The notes below the pieces were generated by a model that searched no databases, had not been told where the DNA came from, and worked only from the letters and a program-made list of their open reading frames with translations. The translations under genes were made by a program, and so were the position numbers. Shown piece after piece: positions 24,035 to 33,018 of a stretch of DNA of 55,818 nt (positions within the stretch are counted from its first letter, which is position 1; every line of letters starts with the position of its first letter). Origin of the DNA: Chloroflexota bacterium (GTDB taxonomy: Bacteria; Chloroflexota; Dehalococcoidia; Lucifugimonadales; Lucifugimonadaceae); NCBI GenBank assembly GCA_002730555.1, contig PCAM01000010.1, forward strand, positions 1 through 55,818, written 5' to 3'.

Positions 24035-24424
24035 GTGCTCCACCATTACGATCTCCCGGAAATCCAGAGCCTCCGCTTGGACTGGGTCCGATTCATGAAC
24101 GCCGGGGATGTGGAGCGGCTCGGTTCGCTGTTCATGCCCGCCGCCGTCTGGATCCCGAAAGACGAGCCTGCGCTGGAAGGTTGGGGCGCTATTTCCGGCT
24201 GGTTTCAGCGCGTCTTCGGTTCCTACCAGTACCAGCTCAGCGTGTCGGACCCGGTCGTCAGATTCGCCGGGGACTGGGCCGTCGAGAGCGCCCGGGTCTT
24301 GACGATAGTCGCCCCTCTGGACGGCACCGAATCCAGCACACACAACGGCGCCTACACAATCATCTGGCGCCGCCGAGACGACGAACTCTGGGCGATCGAC
24401 CGCTATATCGACGACAGCGGATAG
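24035..24424 (+). CDS. SnoaL/NTF2-like small protein
   Basis: A 129-residue cone-shaped NTF2-like (SnoaL/DUF4440) protein. GTG 24035 has GAAAGG 8 bases upstream. Features include the N-terminal helix ending in VRFMNAGDVERLGSLF, a proline-rich loop (AAVWIPKDEPALEG), and a central strand DPVVRFAGDWAVESARV followed by YTIIWRRRDDELWAIDRY. Such folds serve as isomerases, hydrolases or binding proteins, and no catalytic residues can be assigned here. It converges on an enolase-superfamily gene; a double-hairpin repeat (24440-24484) sits between the two ends and may stop both transcripts. Confidence 0.7.
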   Translation: MLHHYDLPEIQSLRLDWVRFMNAGDVERLGSLFMPAAVWIPKDEPALEGWGAISGWFQRVFGSYQYQLSVSDPVVRFAGDWAVESARVLTIVAPLDGTESSTHNGAYTIIWRRRDDELWAIDRYIDDSG

Positions 24425-24439
24425 GCGCGGGACAACGCC

Positions 24440-24484
24440 GTAGGGGCGTATGGCAATACGCCCGGGCGGGTCGCTGCCCGCCCC
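24440..24484. repeat. Family C double-hairpin repeat
   Basis: GGGGCGTATGGCAATACGCCC joined to GGGCGGGTCGCTGCCCGCCC. The same two-hairpin architecture as 7634-7683, here between convergent genes. Confidence 0.75.
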
Positions 24485-24560
24485 AACGACGTTTCGAACA
24501 GGGTAGATAAGTAACGCGGCAACACCGTGGGCATCACCCCATACGCCCTCACACCACCCC

Positions 24561-25763
24561 CTACACGCCCTCATCCCGCGACGAATCCGCGTCGATCACC
24601 ATCTTGCTAACCGCGTTCACGCCGATCTTCTCGTAGTCGTACACAACGCCCAATCCCGGTCCCTCCGGCACGCTCACGTTGCCGTCCGAATCCACCGCAT
24701 CCAACTGGTCGCCGTCATAGTCGTTGGCATATACCGCAAGGTCGGTCCCGGCCAGCTTTGGGTGAACCAGTCCCAGTTCATAGAAGTTGGCATTGCGGAT
24801 CGCCGCCATGGCGTGACGGTGTGCAGGTCCGCCCGTGTGCAACTCCAGGTCCATCCCCATGCCCTCAGCGGCGTGGGCGATCTTCATCAATCCCGTGATC
24901 CCGCCGTCGTACTCGGCGTCACCGCGGAAGAAATCTGTGGCTTCGGCGATCGCCATATCCGTGTGCGCTTCCACCAGGTGCACATGCTCGCCCTGCAGCA
25001 GCGGCGTCTTCAGTGCCGCCCGAAGCTGCTTGTGGGCGTAAAGAGAAACGCCGCCGTCCCGCATCGGATCCTCATACCAGAAGAACCCGGCGTCATCGCA
25101 CGCACGCCCCACCCGTAGCGCATCACCGTACGTGTCGAAAACACAGCAGGGATCGCTCATAAGCGCCATCTTTCCGCCCACGCGATCGCCTACCGCCTTG
25201 ATGGTTGCCACCTCGCGATCGATGTTGCCGTCGGCCCAGGTGTGGAGTTTGAAACCCTTATAGCCCATCTCGAGGCACTGCTCGGCGAAATCTGCGAAAG
25301 CCTCGGGCGAGTCCAGCCCGCCGGGCGTGCGATCCCCGTGATAGGTGCTGGCGTAGCACGGCAGTTTGGTGCGATGCCCGCCAAGAAGCTGATAAATCGG
25401 GGCGTTGTGATACTTGCCGGCCAGGTCCCACAGCGTGATGTCCAGCGGGCCTATACCCATGCGGTCGTTCTTGCGCAGGTGCGTCTTGGCGACGTTATAG
25501 AACTTCTCGCGCTCAAGCGCGTTCGCACCGATCAGCAGTGGAGCGACGGCCTGCATCTGCTCGAAGGTACCTGGAGCGGAAGACATGAACTCCCCGGTCA
25601 CGCCCTCATCAGTGAAGATCTTGATGCCAAGCAAGCGCCGAGTTCGCTGCGAGCCCTTTTCGTAAAACGGCCCGACCGCAAAGCTCAGATCGTCGCCGAC
25701 ATCATGCCACGGGAACAGATAGCGGGTGATCTCGACCCTGTCGATGACCGGGTAGTTAGGCAT
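24561..25763 (-). CDS. Mandelate racemase/muconate lactonizing enzyme family protein, second type
   Basis: A 400-residue enolase-superfamily enzyme; ATG 25763 has GGAG 9 bases upstream. Probable metal ligands are Asp204 (LMSDPCC), Glu231 (WYEDPM) and Glu259 (LQGEHVH). Lys172 sits in a K-x-H (GFKLHTW) rather than the usual K-x-K, and a C-terminal LHTGGPAHRHAM (His309, His315, His317) supplies candidate acids or bases. It is not a close copy of the dehydratase at 9061, so this is a separate import into the locus. The reaction is proton abstraction alpha to a carboxylate: a dehydratase, racemase or cycloisomerase. It is the only minus-strand gene in its neighbourhood. Confidence 0.8.
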   Translation of the reverse strand: MPNYPVIDRVEITRYLFPWHDVGDDLSFAVGPFYEKGSQRTRRLLGIKIFTDEGVTGEFMSSAPGTFEQMQAVAPLLIGANALEREKFYNVAKTHLRKNDRMGIGPLDITLWDLAGKYHNAPIYQLLGGHRTKLPCYASTYHGDRTPGGLDSPEAFADFAEQCLEMGYKGFKLHTWADGNIDREVATIKAVGDRVGGKMALMSDPCCVFDTYGDALRVGRACDDAGFFWYEDPMRDGGVSLYAHKQLRAALKTPLLQGEHVHLVEAHTDMAIAEATDFFRGDAEYDGGITGLMKIAHAAEGMGMDLELHTGGPAHRHAMAAIRNANFYELGLVHPKLAGTDLAVYANDYDGDQLDAVDSDGNVSVPEGPGLGVVYDYEKIGVNAVSKMVIDADSSRDEGV

Positions 25764-26081
25764 CTCGGCGTGCTCCAAACGATGGGGTCGAGCGAGTCAC
25801 CCGACCGCCCTTGCGGTTAGCGTCCAACGACTCGCAGCGCAAGATAACCGCGAAAGCGGGTCGCCGCCAGTCTCTCAAACCGGTAAGGTCCGCGAAGTCA
25901 CAGCGGGAACGGCATGACTCCGGGGTAACATGGCGAGTACTGCCGTAACGGCGGTCGAAACGCCGCCCGTTCTGTCCTCCGGAATCGCCTGACATCAACT
26001 CGGGCCCCGGGTCCAGAAACGGACATGAAATCGCGTTCGACACCGTGCGCCACCCACCACAACCGTGACATGGAGATCCGA
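25764..26081. other. Intergenic region with no recognised feature
   Basis: 318 bases separate the divergent enolase-superfamily and fumarase starts. Both promoters must be here, but I found no convincing boxes, repeats or small genes. An open upstream extension of the fumarase frame (from 26025) lacks a ribosome site. Confidence 0.4.
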
Positions 26082-27485
26082 ATGCCCCAGCAGGCCGACG
26101 GCCCTACCCGACTCGAACGTGACTCGATGGGCGAGCTCCAGGTGCCGGCCGGCGCCTTTTACGGAGCGAACTCGCAGCGAGCAAAGCTCAACTTCCCGAT
26201 CAGCGACCTGAAGTTCAACCGGTCCTTCATCAAGGCGATGGGACAGATCAAGCAGTCCGCATCCCGGGTGAACCGGGATCTTGATTCTCTGGAGCCTGAG
26301 CTGGGCGCCGCCATCGACGCCGCCGCCCAGAAGGTGATTGACGGCGAGTACGACGACCAGTTTGTGGTCGATATCTTCCAGACCGGCTCCGGAACCTCCA
26401 CCAACATGAACACCAACGAGGTGATCTCAAACGTCGCCATCTCGGCGCTCGGTGGAGAACTGGGTTCTCGGGACCCGGTGCACCCCAACGACCACGTCAA
26501 CAAAGGACAGTCGTCCAATGACGTGATCCCGACCGCCATTCACCTGGCAGCCGCCGGCGCCATCAAGGAGCGGTTGCTCCCGGCAATGGCGGAACTGGAG
26601 AACGCGCTTCGTGCGAAGTCGGAGGAGTTTTGGCCCATCATCAAGACCGGCCGGACGCACCTTCAGGACGCCACACCGATCCGGCTCGGGCAGGAGTTCT
26701 CCGGCTACGTGGGGCAGTTGGAGTACGGTCAGCAACGGGCCGCTAAAGCACTTGCCGAGCTAAGCGTCCTGGCGATCGGCGGCACGGCCGTCGGCACTGG
26801 GATCGGCATGCACCCCGAGTTCGCCGACCGCATGATCGTCCAGCTCAAAGAGATGACCGGGCTGGACCTGAGCGAGACGGCGAATCATTTCCAGTCGCAG
26901 AGCTCGCTCGACGCCATCGTCGAGGCCAGCGGCTCGCTCAAGACCATCGCCGTTAGCCTCATGAAGATCGCCAACGACGTCAGGTGGCTCGGCTCCGGCC
27001 CGCGCGCCGGGATTGGCGAGATAGAACTTCCGGAAGTACAGCCGGGCAGCTCCATCATGCCGGGCAAGGTCAACCCGGTGATCGCAGAATCGGTCACGAT
27101 GGTGTGCGCGCAGGTGATCGGCAACGACGCAACGATCGCCATCGCCGGCCAGTCCGGCCACTTTGAGATCAACGTCATGATGCCGATCGCCGCATACAAC
27201 TTGCTGCAGTCGATCGACCTCCTGGCGGCGACGTGTGAGAACTTCTCCCGCCAGTGCGTCAGCGGGCTCAAGGCCACCTCCAAGGGCCCGAGCATGGTGG
27301 AACAGGGACTGGCGATCTGCACGGCACTGGCCCCGGTGATCGGCTACGACCAGGCGGCCGCCATCGCCCACGAAGCGTCCGAAACGGGCGAGACCATCAA
27401 AGAGGTGTCGCTCCGGGTCACGGAACTCTCGGCTGAAGAGCTGGGCGTGATCCTCGAACCCAGCACCATGACCGAACCGTCTTAA
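26082..27485 (+). CDS. fumC: Class II fumarate hydratase
   Basis: A 467-residue class II fumarase of normal length. ATG 26082 is chosen, with GGAG 6 bases upstream. Signature GSSIMPGKVNP is at about 322-332. Also seen are the TGSGTSTNMNTNEV substrate loop, HPNDHVNKGQSSNDV and KTGRTHLQDATP (catalytic His), all standard for the aspartase/fumarase superfamily. Reversible hydration of fumarate to malate in the TCA cycle, iron-free and oxygen-stable, cytosolic tetramer. HPNDHVN and SSLDAIVEASG favour fumarase over aspartase. It precedes an MFS carrier by 16 bases, so dicarboxylate handling may be co-regulated. Confidence 0.93.
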   Translation: MPQQADGPTRLERDSMGELQVPAGAFYGANSQRAKLNFPISDLKFNRSFIKAMGQIKQSASRVNRDLDSLEPELGAAIDAAAQKVIDGEYDDQFVVDIFQTGSGTSTNMNTNEVISNVAISALGGELGSRDPVHPNDHVNKGQSSNDVIPTAIHLAAAGAIKERLLPAMAELENALRAKSEEFWPIIKTGRTHLQDATPIRLGQEFSGYVGQLEYGQQRAAKALAELSVLAIGGTAVGTGIGMHPEFADRMIVQLKEMTGLDLSETANHFQSQSSLDAIVEASGSLKTIAVSLMKIANDVRWLGSGPRAGIGEIELPEVQPGSSIMPGKVNPVIAESVTMVCAQVIGNDATIAIAGQSGHFEINVMMPIAAYNLLQSIDLLAATCENFSRQCVSGLKATSKGPSMVEQGLAICTALAPVIGYDQAAAIAHEASETGETIKEVSLRVTELSAEELGVILEPSTMTEPS

Positions 27486-27501
27486 GGCTGCCGTAAGCAA
27501 C

Positions 27502-28941
27502 TTGAGCGACACCGCGAGCGATCCACCAGATAGCACTCGGAATTCCGGTAATTCAGGGAGCCACGACCACGGAAATCGGCCGGCGCCATCTGCCGGAGCG
27601 GGTTCCGGGCAGGGAGACGCTCCAGCTCTACAGGGAGCGGCAGCCACCAAGGACGCTTCTCCCGGACAATTCCGATTGTTCTTCGGCTGGTGGATCGTCA
27701 TCGCCTCGGTGTTCTCAAACGGCACCGGCGGCGCGATCCACTGGCAGGGCTTCTCCGTCTTCTTCCTGCCGGTCACGGAGAGCCTTGGGCTGAGCCGTTT
27801 CCAGACCTCGCTCGTGTTCTCTTTTGCGCGCCTGGAAAACGGATTGATGGGCCCGTTTACCGGCTACTTGATCGACCGCTTCGGACCCCGCTGGATGGCG
27901 TTCTTCGGATCGCTCCTGGTCGGCGTTGGCTACATCATCCTCGCGACGACAAACACCTACTACCAGTTCCTGATCGTCTACATCGCCGTGATCTCGTTGG
28001 GCGCCTCCACCAGCTTTATGCAGGCGTCGATGGCGGTCCTGAACACCTGGTTCATCCGGCGTCGCGGCCTCGTCATGGCCATCAACGCCGCTGGCATGCG
28101 GGGCGGGGCGGCCATATTCATCCCATTACTTGGCTGGTTGCTATCCGTCTACTCGTGGCAGGCCGTGTCCGTCGGCATCGGGCTGATGATGATCTTCTGG
28201 GTGGCGCCGTTTGCACTCACATATCGCCGGTCTCCAGAGTCGTACGGCATGCAGCCGGACGGCGACACCCCGGAATTGCGAGCAGTGGCGGAGCGAGCCG
28301 CACGCAGCGGAGGTGCAGCACGATCGGACGTGACCTGGGGCGTGAGGGAAGCACTCCACACCTCTGCTTACTGGCTCCTGGCCCTCGCGACCACGCTGCG
28401 ACTGGGCGTCACGAGCGCCATCCAGGTCCACGCCATCGCCATCTTCGTGTGGAAAAGCGAGAACGCGGTGGCCGGGGCCGCCATGCTCGGGGCCGTTTCG
28501 GCCATCGCCTTTCCGATAATTCTACTGCTGGGCTGGTTGTCCGACCGTGTGGCGCGCGGGCCACTGCTGTTCGTTTCCTACACGATCTCCGCCGTTGGAT
28601 TGGTCCTGCTTAACTTCGTTGAAGGGACCATCCCCGTCTTCATTGCCTTCGCAATGTTCGCCCCGGCGCAGGCATCGGCCTCGGTCAACTGGTCCCTTGT
28701 GGGCGACCTGTTCGGACGACGCAACTTCGCCACGCTCCGCGGGCTGCTCGCGCCGATGTACAACATAGCCACGGTCGTGACCGTCGCCGGCGCGGGGTTC
28801 ATGTACGACCGGACCGAGTCGTATTCTGTCGTACTCATGGTCGGCGCCGCCCTGCTGTTTGGCGCAGCGTTGACCTTCTTCATACTTAAGCCGCCAACTC
28901 GCTCAACGGAATCAACGACTCCGAAACCATCGAATAGTTAA
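27502..28941 (+). CDS. MFS transporter, OFA/monocarboxylate-type
   Basis: A 479-residue carrier starting at TTG 27502, only 16 bases after fumC and without a strong ribosome site, so translational coupling is plausible. Residues 1-50 are a Ser/Gly/Ala-rich cytosolic tail; twelve hydrophobic segments follow, with a mid-protein cytosolic loop around 255-280. GWWIVIASVFSNG at the first helix and IDRFGPRWMAF in the loop between segments 2 and 3 place it with the 4819 carrier (OFA/MCT group). It probably moves mono- or dicarboxylates; the fumarase link suggests a C4 acid, but that is inference. Confidence 0.8.
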   Translation: MSDTASDPPDSTRNSGNSGSHDHGNRPAPSAGAGSGQGDAPALQGAAATKDASPGQFRLFFGWWIVIASVFSNGTGGAIHWQGFSVFFLPVTESLGLSRFQTSLVFSFARLENGLMGPFTGYLIDRFGPRWMAFFGSLLVGVGYIILATTNTYYQFLIVYIAVISLGASTSFMQASMAVLNTWFIRRRGLVMAINAAGMRGGAAIFIPLLGWLLSVYSWQAVSVGIGLMMIFWVAPFALTYRRSPESYGMQPDGDTPELRAVAERAARSGGAARSDVTWGVREALHTSAYWLLALATTLRLGVTSAIQVHAIAIFVWKSENAVAGAAMLGAVSAIAFPIILLLGWLSDRVARGPLLFVSYTISAVGLVLLNFVEGTIPVFIAFAMFAPAQASASVNWSLVGDLFGRRNFATLRGLLAPMYNIATVVTVAGAGFMYDRTESYSVVLMVGAALLFGAALTFFILKPPTRSTESTTPKPSNS

Positions 28942-28971
28942 CCGGCAACCCATTAATCCAGGGGAAAGCAA

Positions 28972-29442
28972 ATGAGCGCAGAAGCAAAGATAGCGGAGAT
29001 GAAACTGGACCTGTCACACCCGGCGACACCGCTCGGGAACTACGTCGAAGTGGTGGCGACCGGAAACCTCGTTTTCCTGGCGGGACACGGACCGCGTGGA
29101 GCGGGGCCAGAAGGACGGTGGCTTACGGGCAAACTGGGCGCCGACATGGACGTCGATCAAGGTTACGAGGCCGCACAACTGACCGGCATCGGTTTGCTGT
29201 CCACATTGCGCCACGAGATCGGCGATTTGGACCGGGTGGTCCGGGTAGTGAAGGCGCTCTGCATGGTCAACGCCGCACCCGATTTCACACAGCACCCGGC
29301 CGTTGCGAACGGTTTTTCGGACCTGATGGTCGAGGTGTTCGGGGACAAAGGCCGTCACGCCCGCTCCGCAGTCGGCATGTCGTCCCTACCCAATAACATC
29401 CCGTTTGAAGCGGAGATGATCATCGAGGTTGCGCCGGAGTAG
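28972..29442 (+). CDS. RidA (YjgF/YER057c/UK114) family protein
   Basis: A 156-residue trimeric-type RidA homologue, starting at ATG 28972 after CAGGGGAAAG. The conserved arginine near the C-terminus, in HARSAVGMSSLPNN, and the ending FEAEMIIEV match active enamine/imine deaminases, which hydrolyse reactive 2-aminoacrylate-type intermediates. N-terminal GNYVEVVATGNLVFLAGHGP is also typical, although it carries a longer RGAGPEGRWLTGKLG insert than canonical RidA (~125-130 residues). That groups it with the RidA-like catabolic subfamilies found in degradation operons. 30 bases downstream of the MFS carrier, so the same transcript is likely. Confidence 0.85.
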   Translation: MSAEAKIAEMKLDLSHPATPLGNYVEVVATGNLVFLAGHGPRGAGPEGRWLTGKLGADMDVDQGYEAAQLTGIGLLSTLRHEIGDLDRVVRVVKALCMVNAAPDFTQHPAVANGFSDLMVEVFGDKGRHARSAVGMSSLPNNIPFEAEMIIEVAPE

Positions 29443-29529
29443 TAACGCAGTAGCGCCGGGGCCGGTCCAGTACTAAGCTTCGGCCCACCGTCAATAAATA
29501 ATCGCCCGATTGGGACCCTGGAGCGCCAA

Positions 29530-30393
29530 ATGGCCGGAATCACCATCACCGGTTTTAACCACATCGCCTACCCGATATCTACACGCCACCACACGCTGCC
29601 GCTGTATCGGGACATCCTCGGGCTTGCCGTGATCCCGTCCATGGTGGACGGACCCGCCGTCATCTGGACGCAGATGGAGAGCGGAACGATGGTCCATCCG
29701 ATCGAGTCCGCTGAGCCGGGCAAGTTAGGCACGTTCCACCTAGCGTTTGGCGTCGAGAGCGTTCCGGACGCAATCGCCTCTCTGGAAGCCTCCGGTATCG
29801 AGGTGTCCAGCAGCGGTGAGCGGCACGACGGCCAGGAGTTCGGCTTCATCAACGACCCCGACGGCAACCGCCTGGAGTTCGCCAGCGTCAACGACCGAAA
29901 AGTACACGGCCGAATTTGCGACGAGTGGGGCGTGACAAGAAACGGCGACGGCCCGCCGAGCCGCCACCAGAAGTCGGACGCGCCGATCCGCGTCCTGTCG
30001 GTCGAGCACGCCGCCGTCCCCATCACCAACCGTAAACGCGCCGTCACTTTTTACAGGGACGTGATCGGACTCCAGATCATCCCATCTATGGTGGAGGCGG
30101 ACACGATCACATGGTTCGGGCTGCCGGATGGTTCGATGCTACACCTCGTCGAGGCCGAACAGGGCAACGCACACACCTACCACGGCGGTTTTGTGGTCGA
30201 GGACTTCGACAGGGCCGTAGACACCATCCAACAACTGGACGCCGAAAACATACGGGTCGGAGACCGTCTCGATGACCGCAGAGCGCTCCACTTCGATGAC
30301 CCGGACGGCAACCACGTGGAGCTCGTTTCAAACAACCCCGCGCGGTCCGGCCATCGGATAGCAGACGAGTGGGGATACACTAAGAACGTTTAA
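29530..30393 (+). CDS. Double-domain VOC (glyoxalase/dioxygenase-fold) protein 1
   Basis: A 287-residue protein with two vicinal-oxygen-chelate units, about 5-135 and 155-285. ATG 29530 behind GGAG. Each unit carries the metal triad in the expected order: His in FNHIAYP, His in GTFHLAFGV and Glu in NRLEFAS for the first; His in VEHAAVP, His in TYHGGFVV and Glu in NHVELVS for the second. Both sites look able to bind iron or another metal. VOC proteins act as extradiol dioxygenases, glyoxalases, epimerases or resistance proteins. Each unit ends in D-E-W-G (CDEWGVTR, ADEWGYTK), a linker motif shared with the next VOC gene. Confidence 0.8.
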   Translation: MAGITITGFNHIAYPISTRHHTLPLYRDILGLAVIPSMVDGPAVIWTQMESGTMVHPIESAEPGKLGTFHLAFGVESVPDAIASLEASGIEVSSSGERHDGQEFGFINDPDGNRLEFASVNDRKVHGRICDEWGVTRNGDGPPSRHQKSDAPIRVLSVEHAAVPITNRKRAVTFYRDVIGLQIIPSMVEADTITWFGLPDGSMLHLVEAEQGNAHTYHGGFVVEDFDRAVDTIQQLDAENIRVGDRLDDRRALHFDDPDGNHVELVSNNPARSGHRIADEWGYTKNV

Positions 30394-30397
30394 ATAA

Positions 30398-30440
30398 TCC
30401 CCTCTCCCAGCGGAAGAGGGCAGGGGTGAGGGAGAAGGCC
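30398..30440 (+). repeat. Family A repeat copy
   Basis: CCCCTCTCCCAGCGGAAGAGG with GGGGTGAGGGAGAAGG, immediately after the VOC gene. Spurious upstream starts for the next gene lie within it. Confidence 0.7.
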
Positions 30441-30665
30441 CGAACCGGGAACTCGCCACTCCCACGCACGTGGGAATCTAAGAAACACCAATCGATTGAT
30501 ACAACGTCGGGGCGACTGACTACCCGGCCTGGGTCGATGCCAATCGGCCCTTCCACGCGATTCACACATCGACAGAGTCGGAGACTACCTCCGGATTCCC
30601 GACTACTGGGGAATGACGATAAAAAACGACAACAGCGGACGAACATCACATCTAGGAAGGTCCAC

Positions 30666-31535
30666 ATGCCAGAGTTCCACATGAACGGGATTCAGCACTG
30701 GATGTTCCCGGTCGCGGATCGAATGACGGCGGTCCCGTTTTACCGTGACCTGCTGGGCCTTCACCTGGTCCCGGCATTTGAAACCTCGCCCGGCGTCACC
30801 ATGATGGAGACGGACGATGGTACGATGGTCCACCTGAGCCAGAGGACGGAACGCACACCGCCGACCCACGTTGCCTTCGAGGTCGACGACTTCGACGCGC
30901 TCCGCGCGCGCCTGGTCGAGCTGGGCCATGAAATCGACGGACCCGTGAAACGGGCCGACGGCCGGCCGGCCATGAAGACGCAAGATCCCTCCGGCAACAC
31001 CGTGGAGTTCACCACCGGCCCCGGTCCCATACAGCGCGACGTCGTGGTGGATGAATGGGGCCGTACAACCGAGCGCCCAGCGGACGGTTCAGCGCCTGAC
31101 CTGAGTGGGATCAACTCTGAATTCCACATGAACCGTGTCCAGCACGTCATGTTTCCGATCTCGGACCGGGAAGACGCCCTGCCCTTTTACCGGGACCTCC
31201 TTGGCCTTCACATCGTCCCGGCGTTCGAGGACGGCCCGGGCGTGATTTTCATGGAGACCGACGACGGGACTATGTTCCACATGAGCGAGCCGGGCCCGGC
31301 GCAACCGGACGCGCACATCGCATTCGAGGTCGACGACTTCGACGCCGTCCACACTCGCCTTGTGGGGCTGGGTTACGACATTCAAGGGCCTGAGAAACGT
31401 GGCGATGGTCGGCCTGCGATGAAGATATCGGATCCGGACGGCAACTCCGTGGAGATCACTACAGGCCCTGGCCCGATCTCCATAGCGGATCGGACCGTGG
31501 ACGAGTGGGGCCGCACCTCTATACCCGGCGATTAA
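30666..31535 (+). CDS. Double-domain VOC (glyoxalase/dioxygenase-fold) protein 2
   Basis: A 289-residue paralogue of the preceding VOC protein. ATG 30666 with AGGAAGG is chosen over upstream open sequence that is repeat DNA. Units are about 1-135 and 150-285; triads are HWMFPV / THVAFEVDDF / NTVEFTT and HVMFPI / AHIAFEVDDF / NSVEITT. The two units of this protein are more alike (YRDLLGLH, FEVDDFDA, ETDDGTM in both) than the two units of the first VOC gene, so this one shows a later internal duplication or conversion. Both end in DEWGRT. It probably forms a bimodular single-chain dimer. The substrate is unknown; aromatic-ring cleavage is one option given the adjacent crotonase. Confidence 0.8.
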   Translation: MPEFHMNGIQHWMFPVADRMTAVPFYRDLLGLHLVPAFETSPGVTMMETDDGTMVHLSQRTERTPPTHVAFEVDDFDALRARLVELGHEIDGPVKRADGRPAMKTQDPSGNTVEFTTGPGPIQRDVVVDEWGRTTERPADGSAPDLSGINSEFHMNRVQHVMFPISDREDALPFYRDLLGLHIVPAFEDGPGVIFMETDDGTMFHMSEPGPAQPDAHIAFEVDDFDAVHTRLVGLGYDIQGPEKRGDGRPAMKISDPDGNSVEITTGPGPISIADRTVDEWGRTSIPGD

Positions 31536-31623
31536 CGGACGTTCCGGCGATGCGGTGTCCCGGTTCCTGTTAACTGATCCGGCGCACCGGTAATCTGTAC
31601 GGGTCGCTCACCGGCACCCGACA

Positions 31624-33018
31624 TTGCCGCCCAATAAGAAATCCCTCCACCTATTGAGCAGTTCCAATAATAACGCGCCCCCGAAACGCCCCGTGACTCC
31701 GGCCGGAGTGAACGCGCGCCCGATCCTCACGCCGGCGGGCCCCGGCGGTTCGCGCGTATTCAGTCGATCGTCTCTCCTCTGGATCCTGTACGTCCCGAGC
31801 TTCCTGCTTCAAGTAGGCGTCGGCATGCTCATCCCGGTGCTGCCGAGCTTTATCGAGGAGATGGGCGTCGGCGTCGGGCTGATTGGACTGGGGGTGTCCG
31901 GCGTACTCATCGGCACCATGGTCTTCGACGTGCCGTCCGGACTGCTGGTAGGACGATTCGGCCACAAACAGACGATGCTTGTCGGCACAGCGGCGCTTGG
32001 TTTGCTGGCCCTGGTCACGGCGTTCACATCGTCGTTCGCCATTTTCATGGTGCTCCGGTTGCTGGCCGGGACGGCGATGGCGCTGTGGTCCATCTCCCGG
32101 ATGGCGTACGTATCGGACACCGTCCCGTCGGCGGCACGTGGTAGAACCCTGGCGACCTTCGGCGGAGTCCAGAGGATTGGCGCATTTGTGGGGCCGGTGG
32201 TCGGCGGGATTATCGGCGCACAGATCAGCCTGGAGGCGGTGTTCCTTGCCCAGGCGGGAATGAGCGCGGCCACCGTACTGATGCTGATCGCTTTCACAAA
32301 AGAACTTGGCGGAGACAGGGCCGACCAGCTCATACGCCAGGGACGTTCCTCGGTCATGAGGACGCTCGTCGACAACCGCCTCGGGCTGGCCAGAGGTGGC
32401 ACGGCGATGGTGTCACTGCAGCTCGTCCGGCGCGGCCGGGAGCTGCTCCTGCCCCTGTGGGGCACGCACCTCGGGCTTGAGGTCGACCAGATCGGTTACG
32501 TGATCGGCGCAGCAGCCGCGGTGGACATGTCCATGTTCGCCCCGGTGGGCTACGTTATGGACAAATACGGTCGCAAATGGATGTCTATCCCCAGCTTCCT
32601 TGTCCTGGGAGCGGGGATGGCTATGCTTCCCCTGACCAACGAGATCTGGACCTTCGGAGCGATCGCTGTATTCACCGGGTTCGGGAACGGGCTAAGCAGC
32701 GGGGCGATGATGACGCTCGGGGCCGACCTCGCGCCCCGGCAGCGCGCCAGCGAGTTCATCGGCGTTTGGCGGCTGATCGGCGACATCGGCGGCGCGGCCG
32801 GCCCGATCATCGTCGGCCAGATCGCGACCATCGTCACTCTGGGCTGGTCGTCGATCTTCATCGCCGGGTTTGGCTTTCTTGGCGCGACCGGCGTGTACGT
32901 CATCGTCCCGGAGACCCTTGGCCGAGATGAAGAGATGGGGCTTTCGAACCCTCCCGAAGACCCAGGGACCGCGACGACCCCGGTGTCTTCTCCCGGAGGC
33001 GGCGAAACTACCGACTGA
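31624..33018 (+). CDS. MFS transporter, DHA1-like (third)
   Basis: A 464-residue carrier; TTG 31624 is the earliest start, and a GTG within the polar N-terminus (around 31710) could also be used. Residues 1-45 are polar and low complexity. Motif loop GRFGHKQTMLVG and twelve hydrophobic segments follow, with a longer cytosolic loop between segments 6 and 7 containing RADQLIRQGRSS. The C-terminal 35 residues are Pro/Glu/Thr rich. It differs from the 10274/11520 pair (opening VPSFLLQVGVGMLIPVLPSF), and its MLIPVLP opening resembles drug/H+ antiporter-like sugar or toxin exporters. It sits between VOC and crotonase genes. Confidence 0.75.
   Translation: MPPNKKSLHLLSSSNNNAPPKRPVTPAGVNARPILTPAGPGGSRVFSRSSLLWILYVPSFLLQVGVGMLIPVLPSFIEEMGVGVGLIGLGVSGVLIGTMVFDVPSGLLVGRFGHKQTMLVGTAALGLLALVTAFTSSFAIFMVLRLLAGTAMALWSISRMAYVSDTVPSAARGRTLATFGGVQRIGAFVGPVVGGIIGAQISLEAVFLAQAGMSAATVLMLIAFTKELGGDRADQLIRQGRSSVMRTLVDNRLGLARGGTAMVSLQLVRRGRELLLPLWGTHLGLEVDQIGYVIGAAAAVDMSMFAPVGYVMDKYGRKWMSIPSFLVLGAGMAMLPLTNEIWTFGAIAVFTGFGNGLSSGAMMTLGADLAPRQRASEFIGVWRLIGDIGGAAGPIIVGQIATIVTLGWSSIFIAGFGFLGATGVYVIVPETLGRDEEMGLSNPPEDPGTATTPVSSPGGGETTD

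Noticed and set aside
26760-27776. 338-codon open frame antisense to fumarase
   Set aside because: Shadow of fumC; no ribosome site or protein motif.
30426-30665. 80-codon extension of the second VOC protein
   Set aside because: Begins in a family A repeat; ATG 30666 has a strong ribosome site and the first VOC strand starts there.
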